Assembly: GCA_020284085.1 (NCBI GenBank)
Contig: JACEVL010000160.1
Coordinates: forward strand, 1,649,854 to 1,713,853
DNA: 64,000 nt
Origin: Aporrectodea caliginosa
Taxonomy: Eukaryota > Annelida > Clitellata > Crassiclitellata > Lumbricidae
Reading direction: 5' to 3'
Position numbers and translations under genes: made by a program. Shown piece by piece: positions 14,715 to 26,775 of the stretch; the first letter of the stretch is position 1, and every line of letters starts with the position of its first letter. Below the pieces are notes generated by a model. It was given only the letters and a program-made list of their open reading frames with translations. It was not told the origin of the DNA and did not search any database.

Positions 14715-15282
14715 TAATCGAATTTGGCAATGATTTTACCTTCTTATAACTCCGTGTTACACGTACTGTTCGTAATCAGCAGTCCCACTTAGACTGTAAT
14801 GCCAAAAGACCTAGCATGTAAAGCATTACTAGCGTGGGTCTTGTCAAATATATGGTTTTCGGCTGCTCATCTTTGTAACATTTGTTTTGTAAAATTAAAT
14901 GGTGCTGAAATAGTCAAAACAGTGTCCACAGCATAGGTGTAATTCTTTTTGAATGTTGCATGTACTGTATGTATTTTTACTGGTTGTATGGGTATGTATG
15001 TTGTGTGAAGACACTTGAAAGTACTTCTCAACAGTGAGGTGCACATGGCTGTTCTAGCAAATGTATTTTAAGGCAGGCAGAAATAATAATTGGTACAAGT
15101 GAGTAGAAAGACCAGAGACATCTTGTACAATCAGAATAAGTTTATTTCTACTAGTAAATATATTACAAAATTTATCAGAAGTTGTCATGAGACATAAAAA
15201 GTTAAATCTGCAGCTAATTGCCATCATGTTTACTTATAAAAAAATACATTAAAAAAAATATAATCTAACAAGTGCATAACAG

Positions 15283-15470
15283 TGGCATAACGAAGGGTTT
15301 CAGCGCCCACGGCAAGAAGTTGGTAACGAAGACCCCTTTATAATTTTCTTGTTGACTACTCGTTTTTGTCATAGTACTGTGTACCATTGAAAGCTAATTT
15401 TGCGCCCCCACCTTATGCTGCGCCCAGGGTCGGTTGTTGACCCCCTCTGCCCCCTTCATTAGGCCACCGA
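15283..15470. repeat. Dispersed repeat, copy 2
   Basis: It matches the copy at 9552-9760: a GTGGCATAACGAAGGGTTTC start, TTTTCTTGTTGACTACTCG, and GAAAGCTAATTTTGCGCCCC. It is more decayed at the right end. It lies between the convergent DCAKD and death-domain genes. Confidence 0.65.
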
Positions 15471-15895
15471 GTGCATATCCCATATACCTACATCTAGGCT
15501 TCATATATATCAATACTGGGGATACACTAAAAATTAGTCTCTGAGTTGATCTTTGAGCAAGCAGTTAAACAAGCAGTCATGCTTTGGTTAAGAACTAATG
15601 CAAGCTAAATTTAAGCCTCAGTGTCTAGTAAATTGTAAAAATTTACAATTTTTCTTCTGCTTTTAAAATTGTTGATCAACAGATACTTATCACAGTTGTG
15701 TACTATTAAAGCATTACTAGCGATGGAAGCTTGTCGTCATAGGTGGTAGCGACTGACAATTCTGATACAATAGCTGACAATAGCTTTGTAACTTGAAAAA
15801 TGGCTTCTCGTGAATTCCAGCTGGAATTTCTGCTGAATGCCTTGACAGCTGTTCGAATTCTATTTAAAAACTCGTTCGAAACTCCCGTTGCTTCC

Positions 15896-18800
15896 TTACT
15901 TTCCTAGGTCTTCCAGGAAGCTCTGCTTTCCAAGTTTTTCCAGAGCTGCTTTGAGAATGTTTCTGCTCTCCTCGGTTTCTGCCGCTGGCTGAGTTTGCCG
16001 CCAGGACCAGAGGACCTTGAATGCTCCCTGGTATGTCTTGCTGTCCTCTCCCTCGCGGATTTCCGCCAGTTCCTCCTCGTGCACCTCTAGTGCTTTACCT
16101 AGAGGCTCCCAGTCTGCACCGAATTTTTTCGCCAACAATAGGAGACGTCGATTATCTAAAATACCTGTAGCGAAAAGAAACTTCATATTGGATTTTGTTT
16201 CATTACCCCAACAACCACTGCTTAAACATGACATGGGATAATATTATTAATAATTCTTAATTAGTAACTTCTATAGTGCCAGTGTACATTGCATAAGACA
16301 TCAACCTATGGCACACCAAACCCAAGCTATACTCTGGTCAACATTCAGGACAGTCCACTGAGATAGAGAGCAGTCCACTGAGATAGAGAGCAGTCCACTG
16401 AGATAGAGACAGCTTATAACAATAGCAATTTTAACACTTTAACAACGTGAGTACAGTGTTGAAAGGTTAACATTTCTGCCATGCCTTGAAACCAGTGAGA
16501 TAAGCAAAATTCTCCCAGCTATTATGATGCCTTATTATCCCTCAAGTTTTCCACTCCAGACTAGTTTCAACTTTTCAAGAATTGCTATCCAGGTCCATCC
16601 AATCGTTCTTGTATCAGACGAAATCCACCTTAACAGACCCTCTGCCTCTCCCTGGTCAGCTGGCCACCAGACTTGGACCTCCACTTGGTATCTCCAAACA
16701 CCCCTCTGACACCACGCTGCACAGAGTGGTTCTCTGCACTTTAATGACGTTTAAGCAGTGCTTTAGAAATCTCGAGATTATGATCCTATTTCCAAAACAT
16801 GGGTAGAAGATATTCGATAACCAGCCAATTCAACAAAAATTCCACACTATTAATGGTGAGCATATACATGAATACAATAAACCAAGACATCTTGTCGTGC
16901 CTTCTCAGTGGTTGGGCCGACCACATGGAATAATCTTCCTTCAGATATGCATGTTCTTTTAGTCTCTACTCTGCATACAGCCATACACCTTTAACAAATT
17001 GTTACTTTCGTATTATCGAGAATCTGAAACCTGTTCTTTATCGCCGAAGTTGGGCTATCTTGGAGAGGCGCAATATAAGTCCTCTGAATGAATGAATGAA
17101 TCTAATAACAAACTCATTATAACATAAATTCTGATCTAATTCGGTCATGAATCTCAAATTTGATGAAGCTTTTGAAAATTACTTCACTGTAACACTGTAA
17201 TCACTTGTTTATAGGGCAGTTCTTAATAAGGCTCCAAAAGACAGCGTCATATGGGGTGCCAGTGTATGTGTGGAAGGTTATCTTACCTTGCTTCGGCTTA
17301 TTTGCAATGTCTGACTTCTTGCGCTGGAGAGGCTTTGATTTTGCTTTCTCGTCAGTCTTTGTCTTTTCGTCTGTCTGCTCTATATCGGCACCTTTAAAAA
17401 AGAAAGTATTTATTAGCATTTGGCGGTTTTAAATACGTATCCCTCCTGAATTTCACAAATCCACCTTTTCCTCCACCAATATTCCCAAATGCCAATCACC
17501 TACCATCATCTGCCTCAAACAACTCTGTCTATCACCCTTCAGGCATTCAACCCCAATTAATGTCTTGCCTCTTTCAGAATTCCTACCTTGATCCATGATC
17601 CACTCTCCAGTCTTCCAACCTCTCTAATGCTAAGTGAAACCTGCCTTAGGAGATCCGCTGCCTTCTTCTCTTCCTGATCAGGAACTTGGTTCTTCACTTG
17701 GTATTTCTGGAAGACCCCTCCAACGTGACAGAGTAAGCAAGTGTCCTGCACTTAGCGTTCAAGAAGTGCTTCACAAATTTGAGCTTACGATTATGACTAA
17801 ATATCTTCTTTAGCATAGTTCAAAACTGATTGTCTATTCCAGATTTAATGCCACAGAAAACGAACTACTTTGTATTGAAGTGAATACCAAGTAACATGTT
17901 TATAATTATTCACTTGGCTTTGGGGGTGCGTAAGAGTGTAGCAGTTGGACTGTCAATCGGGAGGTTAGAGGTTCAAATCCCTGCCAGGGCAGAAATTTTG
18001 TTCGAGATTTCCGTTCCACCTGTGCCCCTAGCCAACTCAGCTACGACGAGTACACTGACCATACACTGTCGGTGGGAAGATGTGACAATGTGGGAAAGGA
18101 CTGGCCATCCACCCTCATAGGTCGACGCTAAGAAAGTGTAGTCGCTAACACTTCATATCCATGGCTGCCTCAGGGCTAGCTCAAGGGACTGCTCTTCTCT
18201 CACTTGGCTTTAACTAATTTGTGCCTCCTTAATATTTCATTTTCCCTTCAAGTACACTTAAGAGTTGGCTACAAAATGATTGTCCATTGTGTTCAGCCAC
18301 AATTTTGAGACAAGTTATCATACTCTGATACTGCAGTATTTAAATTGATTATAAACAGATGCCAGTAAGTCATTTACAAGTTTTAAAATACTAATGAGTT
18401 ATAGTATGTGCCTCAACACAATTGCCTTTCAAGTTACATATGTACCTTCACAGTTAGATACCTGTCACTTATCCTAATCTTTAGAACTCCTACCTTGTGT
18501 TTAATAATAACAATAATAACAATAAGATACTTACTGTCTAAGATATTAAGAACTTCATCTGCTATATCATCCATATTATGTTCTCTGAGAACATCGACAA
18601 GTTGCATGATGGTGTAACTTGGTCCAGACACTTCTTTCCACGTTGTTAGGGCCTTGTAACCTTGAATTATTGGCTGCTGTTTTTCAATCTCCAACTTTTC
18701 TTTCTCGACTACTTCTGGAGGAAACTTCTTCATGAGATCGGCGAAGATCGGCTTCCACTCGTAACCGAGATATCGTGAAACCTCGCGGAAGACTTTCGAC

Positions 18801-19078
18801 GAGCGTATCATCTCGGCTTCATCTTCCCAGAACTGCTTCTTTCCCTTCTGCGAGCTGAAACGTTCTTCGAAAGACTTTCGAAACTGTTCTTCGACTACTG
18901 CCAGATGTGAGTCGAGCTGTTCCTTTGGCTGAAATTCTCCTACGAAGTCGTGCTCTTCATCCATATGTTCTTCATCCACATGTTCCTGCTCTGGGTCGAT
19001 TTCTTCGGTTTTTTCTTCACATTTGGCTTTTGGTTCTTCAGTGTGTGGTTCCTGAGTTTTTGGCTGACTTTCCGCCAT
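15896..19078 (-). CDS. Tandem death-domain protein (three exons)
   Basis: Exons on the minus strand are 19078-18535, 17391-17287 and 16164-15896 (918 nt, 305 aa plus stop). Donors A|GTAAGT and G|GTAAGA and acceptors TTTAAAG|GT and GCTACAG|GT are all phase 1. Residues 1-90 are acidic and low-complexity. Residues about 95-181 look like a death domain (VFREVSRYLGYEWKPIFADL to DVLREHNMDDIADEVL). A basic Lys-rich linker is encoded by exon 2. Residues about 217-303 are a second, clearer death domain (LLLLAKKFGADWEPLGKALE, FKVLWSWRQTQ, LEKLGKQSFLEDL). Death domains mediate homotypic assembly in apoptosis and innate-immune signalling. With no enzymatic or receptor part, this looks like a cytosolic adaptor (inference). 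I cannot assign an orthologue; further exons may exist in the large introns. Confidence 0.82.
16351..16408 (+). repeat. Three tandem 20-bp units
   Basis: The unit CAGTCCACTGAGATAGAGAG is repeated at 16351, 16371 and 16391, the last with a slightly altered end. It lies in intron 2 of the death-domain gene. Confidence 0.95.
16505..17100 (+). mobile_element. L2-like LINE 3' remnants in an intron
   Basis: Two pieces are seen. One, about 16505-16800, ends in the AGTGCTTTAGAAATCTCGAG/ATTATGATCC tail. The other, about 16890-17100, contains CGTGCCTTCTCAGTGGTTGG, the coding end typical of L2/CR1 reverse transcriptases. It closes with GAGAGGCGCAATATAAGTCC and a TGAATGAATGAAT tail. Confidence 0.65.
17440..17800 (+). 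mobile_element. L2-like LINE/SINE 3' remnant
   Basis: It shares the CAGAATTCCTACCTTGATCC and CTCCAGTCTTCCAACCTCTC blocks with the inverted copy at 62680-62770. It ends with an AAGTGCTTCACAAATTTGAG/CTTACGATTATGACT tail. Confidence 0.6.
17920..18200 (+). repeat. tRNA-derived SINE
   Basis: An A-box-like TAAGAGTGTAGCAGTTGG and a perfect B box GGTTCAAATCC (about 17970-17980) sit at the head. The body has CACTGTCGGTGGGAAGATGT, then GTAGTCGCTAACACTTC. Fragments of the same family on the minus strand occur at 7575-7690 and 22735-22850. It lies in intron 1 of the death-domain gene. Confidence 0.78.
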
Positions 19079-22000
19079 TTTTATCTTTAATGTCTGATTC
19101 TTGGCTTAAAACTAAAAACCAAGAAATACACTGCATAAAAACTTACTATTATACTATACAGGCTAAAGCAGTAAGAAAACAATAACACGATTTTTAAGTC
19201 CAAAAAACAATCCCAAAAAATTAAGTTTTAATCACTACTTCGTGTATAGGCCTATTGTTAAAAGGTGGTAGCAGAATTTAATGATTGCACAAAACTTATA
19301 TTTGATCAATAATAACTACATCCGAAATTGCGGTTAAAACATTTTTACACGTACATAACGGAAATTCTCGACGATTCTTTTCGATAAACTCCTGCTAATA
19401 ACAGAGGGTTTGAAATTTGAACCTGTTCCAGCACTTACCGCTTGTGTGGAATGCACTGTCAACAGAAGAATGACTGTTCTATATAATATGTACAGGTCCT
19501 TAGAATGAATGTGTGTTCAGTACAACAGTGTTCAGCCACGCCTACAACCGTCTCTGTCTGCTTAGCCAAGTTTGAAAGCACTAGGCCGCTCTCTGTAGGC
19601 GGTTATATTATACAATACATAATGGTAGATGGGTGTTCAGTAAATTCGTAGCTCACAAGATTCGAAATGAGAATGACTAAAATAATGGTTAATAGCCTAC
19701 TGTAAAACCTACATCAACCAAGGCGTTAATTGTCTGCCACCTCTCGTAACCCCTAATAACGTTAATAACAGCAGCTGTGACCCCCACCCCTATATTATAT
19801 CGATATGCTTCCTACCCCCTACCCCTGCCAGTCTATAAGCACATTCAAAACATACAGTCTACAGCGCCCACATAAAGTTGAAGTCGCGGGAACCAGCTTA
19901 AAAGTTTGTAGGCCTACTGTATTAAATGTAGCTAGACTAATGCAAATTCAAATTAATCGTTTAATACTAGAAATGCAAGATGCATTAATAAAGCTAACTA
20001 ATACAGCATGAAGAAGTGTAGCAGACATTTAAAAGTTATTAAAGACAATTTTGTTACCTTATAGCCTACTTGTCACAAGTTGCAACCTGTCAGTGTGATA
20101 CTTTGAATATTAAACGAAATTTCTTGATTTCTTGATTGAGAATGCGTCCTAAATGAACAATATGGCCACCCTCGAATAGTTTGAAATAGAGCGCTGCTAC
20201 CTACCAGCTAGCCACATCCCATATTATGCAAAGCACTGAGTGAGTATTAATTAATAAAGTAACTAAAACACAATTAGTAATGAAGAATATTTATTAAAAT
20301 ATTACAGTGACCAATGGTCAGACAAACAAGCAAAATAGCATAAGCTGAAAAAGTTTGTTATATAACGAAACCTTGAACCTACCCCACCCACCATAAACCT
20401 ATAACGCTAACAAAACAGGAACCCACCCACCTACCCCTTGAGCGTTATATAATATGTGAACGGCCCCTTACATTTAAAGTGGCGCTTTAGCAGCTTGGAG
20501 TTTACGATTACGATAACCTGTGTTGCTCAATTTATTGGCCGCCCTTTTGCCTCGAGAAAGAGATGAGAGTGCACAGGTTATGCTACGTTTCCGGAGTTGA
20601 TTCATTGCACCGATTATAATACAAGCACATACGAACTCTAGGGCCTAATCGTTTCAAAAGCGACCTGTCATGCGAGACAGACAGCGAGGGATGAGACGCA
20701 AACCGTTATCCAACCGTCCCACGGTCCCACCACCCTCCCTCAGTTCTGTTCTTTTAATCACCCATCTATTCGCCATGTTGGGATTCATCGAAATTTTGAC
20801 TAACCGGTGCAATTAGTCTACTACGGCTGTTGCCCTGAATCGTTTGACGATGACTCACTGGTACCAGCGTCTACCACTACGACAAACAGGGCGGCAGCCA
20901 TCGGCTGTGGATACGCTTTTTGGTGTATACGCGTACCGTTTTCAGAAGATGGACTTCTAAGGACATAAGCGTCTTGTAATTTTGGAATCCTTGAAGGGGA
21001 TGTAAATTTTCGTGTACGGTATTCAGGAATAAGTCAGGGTGTTTCTTAACTTTATTAACATTTTATATAAACATTCGGATTGAACGTCATAATTCATAAA
21101 TCTGATCAGAAAATATTTTAACACCTAGCGGTGGACGACAAATTTAGTGGTAAATGAAATCTTGTACAATTGGGAAGGCTGTGCTCTTCGTATTGGGCGG
21201 ACGCTTAGATGGTGGCCAGTTTTTATGAGATCCTCTCCTGAAAATTAAAACAATTCTTGTAGTTTCGGAAGATCTTTTAGCACAAACGACGCAGCCTGAG
21301 TCCGCTGGCCTCGTTAATGACAGCCAGCTACGTCATAGTACACCTCGATATAATGAGGAGTCGAGAACACACATGCCTTTTACTTGGCTATATTTGGTAT
21401 ACTCTGTATATATACGCACTGTCATACGAAAACAAGCATTACCTTGTGCTTAGACAGCGCAAAATGCAGTCCCAGTTGGAGCATAATATGACTACTATAA
21501 AGCCCTACAGATAATTATCACGCGCAAGCTTGTGTCAGGATAATTAGGCCTATACGCCCGACATAATATATATAATGTATATTATATAGGCTACATACAT
21601 ATATTGAAAGCGTCGTATTGAGCAAATTAGGTCATAGTTACAATGTCTAGACGCGATGACGAACAGTTTCACCCAGAGGTCGCTGCATGGTTTCAACCTA
21701 TAACGGGTGGAAATCACACAGCGCATCCAGACCCCAGCTGCTGCATACATACAAGCAGCTGGCCGTCTAGGCTACAGGTTCAAGTGCAATAAAGCGACGT
21801 CTCGACACATTGTTACAGTTTACTGGGAGGCAATAAAATGCAAGAATGTATAGCCCTGCAGAGATGTCAAATTCAAAATCGTCTTGACCTCAACCTCACA
21901 AAAGGCCGCCAGAAATATGCTTTACTGTCATAAAGAATACGGGGTTCATCGGCCAATACAAATAATATATTTCTATAACAGTTGAAGGCATATAGGCCTA

Positions 22001-22119
22001 AACAATATGTCCTACATGGGATCTGACATATTTACGCATAATAAAATATGTATGATACATGTAAGAGCTTCTGAATAATTATACGACGTGACCTTGACAT
22101 GCGTAGGCCTATACCTATA
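19079..22119. other. Gene-poor region upstream of the death-domain gene
   Basis: No coding gene is recognised. An L2-like tail scrap on the minus strand is at 19861-19905 and one on the plus strand at 20478-20520 (GTGGCGCTTTAGCAGCTTGG, then AGTTTACGATTACGATAACC). The rest is AT-rich, with several TAGGCCTA octamers. Confidence 0.5.
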
Positions 22120-22127
22120 TCATCATG

Positions 22128-22659
22128 CAGGCCCGCCGAGGGGGGGCAGAGGGGGCAAAAACCCAGGGGCCCGGCGACTTTTAGGGGCCCGGGCTGGGCG
22201 CAGCAAATCTTATAAATAATAATAATAATAATTTTTTCTTTATTGAAGCGCCTGACAAACGCAACTGCGCTGTACATTTACATGTTATGCAATTTAAATC
22301 TTAACTACTAACAGAACAGACAGCCTGTAATACACGGCGCTAATAGCAGCCTACAAAGCATATCCGCCCAACGGGGCTCGAACTCGGTACCTAATGCCAG
22401 CTGTTATCCACGCAATCGCCCCCCCCAAAAAAAAAATATTATAATCAGTTATACAAAGTTTATGATTTATGCCTTTTAAAATATAATATTACGGACACTT
22501 AACTACAATAGTTGTAAATATAAATATAATTTAGTAGGGTTGTATCAGCACTATTATTGTTTCAGTTTGTTTTTAAAAAAAATTCTCATAAAGTCTAAGA
22601 ATAGTTAGGGGCCCGTGACTGCTCTGCCTAGGGGCCCGGAAGTTCTGTCGGCAGCCCTG
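22128..22659. mobile_element. hAT-type MITE with a nested SINE
   Basis: The ends are CAGGCCCGCCGA (left) and TCGGCAGCCCTG (right), imperfect inverted repeats. They are flanked by a perfect 8-bp duplication TCATCATG (22120-22127 and 22660-22667). Both subterminal regions carry GGGGCCCGG blocks. A SINE on the minus strand occupies about 22200-22430, with a B-box-like GAGTTCGAGCCCC near 22376 and an ATT-repeat tail. Confidence 0.9.
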
Positions 22660-22734
22660 TCATCATGAACAATTGATAAGTTCCATTGTGTATAACGCAA
22701 AGAAGAAGAAGAAGAGCAGTCCTTTACGAAGTGT

Positions 22735-22850
22735 TAGCGACTTCATTTTCTTAGCCTCGGGCCCTCTGCATGTGAGGGTGGGTGGCCAGACAACCAGTCC
22801 TCTCCCTCGCAGTCTCATCTTCCCACCGACAGTTTACGGTCAGTAGGCCT
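22735..22850 (-). repeat. SINE fragment, minus strand
   Basis: GAAGTGTTAGCGACTTC, GTGAGGGTGGGTGGCCAG and CATCTTCCCACCGACAGT match the complement of the SINE at 17920-18200. Confidence 0.7.
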
Positions 22851-22860
22851 ACGTGTATAT

Positions 22861-23440
22861 AGGGGAGAGTCTGCACCCTTGATCCTATTTTGTAACTTTT
22901 CTCCTTTAATGAAAATGTGTTAACATTTTTGAATTTGGATCGAATGTGTCTAATAGACAATTTTCAATCTAACTTTAACCTATATTCAGTGTTCTATCAT
23001 TCCATCATTTTTAATATGTTATGTGCCAAAAACGAAGGTGACTCAGATGGGATCAAGGGTGCATGTATGTATGCACCCTTGATCCCACTTATATGCACCC
23101 TTGATCCTATGTTTGCTCATTTGATCCTGGTGCTGGTTTATCCAACAAAAAGCTGTTTTGTTATTAACAGTAATATTTTAATGTTGGTTACAAAAAGAAA
23201 ATAACTATATTAGATCTTATACTGCCTGAAAGACAACATCTGTACTGTCAGATGACTTATAGGCCTACTCGAGATTCTGAACACCGAGATCTTCATGATC
23301 GTCATCATCAGTGTTTTTTCCAATTTCAAAACTAAGCACAAGTATGCTTAAAACTTACATTTTGTTTAACTGTAGTTTTTAACTTTAGCTTAACTTTTAA
23401 AACATTTAATAGAAAAATTAACTATAAATTTATCATATGC
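22861..23440. mobile_element. Pogo/Tigger-like element end with GATCAAGGGTGCA motif array
   Basis: The left end reads TATAGGGGAGAGTCTGCACC, very like the TATAGGGGAGGGTGGGGCAA end of the complete Tigger element at 482, and it also follows a TA. A motif TGCACCCTTGATCC recurs at 22872, 23050 (inverted), 23081 and 23095, and in decayed form near 23436. No right terminus or transposase was found; the sequence runs into the 185-bp array, so it is truncated or non-autonomous. Confidence 0.6.
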
Positions 23441-23468
23441 ACCTTTGATGGTCACCAACTGATCAGAT

Positions 23469-24215
23469 GGATCAATTCAACATGAGCAATTGGGGTGGAA
23501 TTAAGTGGAGAATGGCTGTGCCACACAACAAAGCTGTAATCAGTCATCTTGAAGTGCTTTCTGTTGCAGGGCAATCGTCGAAGCTATCTTTCCTCCTGCA
23601 ATGCATTGAGAATTTCATTGCCATGGCAATTCCGAAGCACCTACTGATCAGACGATCAATTCAACATGAACAATTGGGGTGGAATTAAATGGAGAATGGC
23701 CTGTTCCACACAACAAAGCTGTAATCAGTCATCTTTAAGTGCTTTCTGTTGCAGGGCAATCGTCGAAACTTTCTTTCCTCCAGCACTGCATTGAAAATTT
23801 CATTGCCATGGCAATTCCGAAGCACCTACTGATCAGATTATCAATTCAACATGAGCAATTGGGGTGGAATTAAGTGGAGAATGGCCTGTTCCACACAACA
23901 AATCTGTAATCAGTCATCTTGAAGTGCTTTCTGTTGCAGGGCAATCGTCGAAACTATCTTTCCTCCAGCAATGCATTGTAAATTTCATTGCCATGGCAAT
24001 TCCGAAACACCTACTGATCAAACGATCAATTCAACATGAGCAATTGAGGTGGAATTAAGAGGAGAATGGCCTGTTCCACAAAACAAAGCTCATCTTGGAG
24101 TGCTTTCTGTTGCAGGGCATTAGTCGAAACTATCTTTCCTCCTGAAACTGCATTGAAAATTTCATGGCCAAGTCCATTCCGAAGAGAATACCTATGCAGA
24201 TGATCAATTCTGGAT
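23469..24215. repeat. ~185-bp tandem array (about four units)
   Basis: The landmark ATCAATTCAACATGAGCAAT recurs at 23471, 23655, 23840 and 24025 (periods 184, 185 and 185), with a decayed copy at about 24203. The array runs directly into an L2-like LINE on the minus strand. The last unit is contiguous with the LINE's coding end, so the array is probably an amplified LINE 3' region. Confidence 0.9.
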
Positions 24216-24614
24216 TGAGCCATCGCAGTCCTGACACGGGAAACAAAAAGGTGCCACACAATCAAAGCTCGAAGAACGCAGCGAAGTGGCTGTTGAGAGT
24301 GGGCGAAACATGAGATCACAAAGGTACTTCGGAGCAAGACCCAAATAGGACTTAAGGACTAAAATAAGAAGCTTAAATTGTATTCTGATAGATAGATTCA
24401 GCCAGTGGAGCAATTCAACCATGAATTTAGAGATGTGGGAGAATCGAGGAAGACGGGCAATTAGTCTAGCAGCAGCATTAAGTACTGACTGTATAGGAGA
24501 TAGGCGAAACTTAGGCAGACCAACAAGGACAGAATTACAGTAGTCTATTCGAGAGCAGACGAAAGCGTGGACAATTGTAATGTGGCTATGGATAATAATA
24601 TACCAGAAAACCAA
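24200..24614 (-). mobile_element. L2/CR1-like LINE reverse-transcriptase C-terminal remnant
   Basis: The minus strand encodes the conserved post-thumb segment of L2/CR1 reverse transcriptases: VHAFVCSRIDYCNSVLVGLP, VLNAAARLIARLPRFSHIS and LAPKYLCDL. It is 5'-truncated (no palm domain) and its 3' end merges with the 185-bp array. Confidence 0.85.
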
Positions 24615-26159
24615 TCAACCTCTTTGTCGCTGACAGATTCTAGTTATTCCTTGAAACCAACAGGAGTCGACAGATGCCAAAGTTTTTATGACATCTTCTT
24701 CTGTTTGGTGAGATGAAGGATTCAGTATCCAAAACACAAGCGACTTTTCTAAGACGACATCCAGCAGCTCCAATGGAAGTTCATTCAACTAATGGCATGT
24801 TCCACACAATAAAGCTGTAAAGACAAAAATAGCTCAGTGCAATGTATATCGCTTTAGTGACTCAAAATAATTAAGTGATTAATTCATCAATATAACCCCA
24901 AAGTCATTGCATCGGTTGCGGTTATGATTGTTGGGTTCCATAAGAGACTCTTTCAAATCGAATTCCTTAGGAATTCCTTAATGTCCCAAAAGGCTTTTAA
25001 ATTTATTGAATAAACATGTTTAGTCTCGTGCTTACATTACCGAAATGCTCGGTGAAAGTTAGTTTATGTGCAATCATTATTGGAAATGGTATTCTCTCTA
25101 GTCAAAGTAATATTTTGACACAAAGGTTCCTGATTCTTATAAAATACATGCAATTAAATTTAATAACAGTACATCCATAAGACTATTTTGAATGTCGAAT
25201 GTCAAAGAGCTACAGATAATCGACAAAGTCGAGTATGTAACACGGTAGCCGATTGCTTAGACAACTCTCCTTGTATTGCGAAACGCACGGGTTCGAGTCT
25301 TTATTCTTACGGTCACTGTATGGTTCCACACAACAAAGCTGTAATCAGTCATCTTTAAGGATACCATGAGCATGTCCTAAAATCGAAATTGTTCAGTGCT
25401 ATCGATAGACGCTTGCATTAATCGCAGTCAACGCACGCGATTAACTCGTTAAATTTCTGAACGATTAACGCAATTAAAATATTTATTCACGATTAATTAA
25501 CCGAACACCGCAATGCGTGATGTATTGTCGAAGTCAAAAGTCTTAGGATTTGTGAAAACCAAAAAGCTGATAAGCTTGGTAATTCTGCATGTAAATTATG
25601 TCGTTAAAAATTGGACACACTGGAGCAATGACAAGTTTTTTTTCTTTCTGTAAGCATCAACACAACTGCATTGTAATTTGTCACGATGCGATTAGTCGCA
25701 AAGTTAATCGCGATTAATATTTTTTAATATTTTTAATCGCAAGATTAATCAAGGTTAAAAGCTTTAATCGTTGAGCAGCCCTATTAAAACAAAACAGTAA
25801 AATAATTAACAATAAAATCTGGTAGGCTCAAACGTAAAAATGCACTATAACTGGGAGAGAATTCAAAAAGCGTTCTGTCTGTTACTTGAGCCTTAGTAAT
25901 ACTAGAGCATTAGGGATTTAGAGTTCTCATTTATTACGTGCATTTATCAGAATCAAACCACATTGGGCCTTCATTCGTTATCAAAGTTGCTGAATGTGTT
26001 TGCTGAGATCAATTAAGAACATTCTATCAACCTGGCTTTAATCAAATGGCTCGACAAGCATTCGACTACTTGTCATGCATAAGAAATCGAATTTCTATTG
26101 CGGTAGTAAGTTACAAATGACATTGTAGAATTTTGCCACATCTTAAGTGAAAGCCGCTA
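24615..26159. other. Gene-free stretch with repeat scraps
   Basis: Pieces of the 185-bp unit recur at 24789-24812 and 25322-25360 (GTTCCACACAACAAAGCTGT). A tRNA-like SINE head lies at about 25240-25310, with a B-box-like GGGTTCGAGTC. At 25400-25790, repeats of ATTAATCG/CGATTAAT type end in GTTGAGCAGCCCTA, resembling a hAT terminus, but the partner end was not found. Confidence 0.45.
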
Positions 26160-26775
26160 TAGAAACAAGCTCCATTTTTATAGATCTAAGCTCTTCTTAT
26201 TACCAATTTATTCGTCTTAGGGCTATTCGCCGCTCTTTTTCATCCCCTACCTTTACCTCAATTGTCGATGCTGTTGCTTGCTCACGAACTGACTACTGTA
26301 ACTCTCTCCTTGCTGGCTAACAGAAGATTCGTCGATTCCTTCTTCGGTCTGTACTCAATGTTGCTGCGTGACTAATAGCTCTCCTTCCTCGATTTTCTCA
26401 CAATCTCTATATTCATGTCTGAACAACTTCACTGGCTTCCTCTCACTGATCGCATTTAATTCATAGTTCTCATACAAGTACTCAAGTCTCAACTCGGTCA
26501 CGCTCAAATATACCTTTGTGATCAACTTCTCCGTTACCTCTCTGCCACGTCGCTGCGTCCTCTTAGACCCTCTGAACGACATGATATCCTTGTCCCCGTG
26601 TTGGGACAACAATGGCTCAATCCAGATCCTTCGCTTCCATTGTTCCCTCTCTGTGGAATGGGCTTCCCCGTCTATACCCTCTGTCATTCTCTCAGGTACC
26701 ATTTCTGCCTCTTTCTCTCACCTTGAGTAATATGGAGTTCCCTAAGCTATCATACCTTTCTGACATGGAAGTTGG
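26160..26775 (+). mobile_element. L2/CR1-like LINE reverse-transcriptase remnant
   Basis: Conceptual translation in shifting frames gives the family's C-terminal landmarks: an ELTTVTLSLLA-like segment, LHWLPLTDRI at about 26420-26455 and a PSLWNGLP-like segment at about 26640-26680. Frameshifts and stops show it is dead. Confidence 0.7.

Noticed and set aside
17925..17995. A tRNA gene on the plus strand
   Set aside because: The B box is perfect, but no acceptor or anticodon stem can be formed and fragments of the same sequence recur elsewhere as a SINE.
23467..24058. A gene made of repeated 60-70-aa frames
   Set aside because: The frames are the 185-bp tandem unit read through; it derives from a LINE 3' region and contains stops at unit boundaries.
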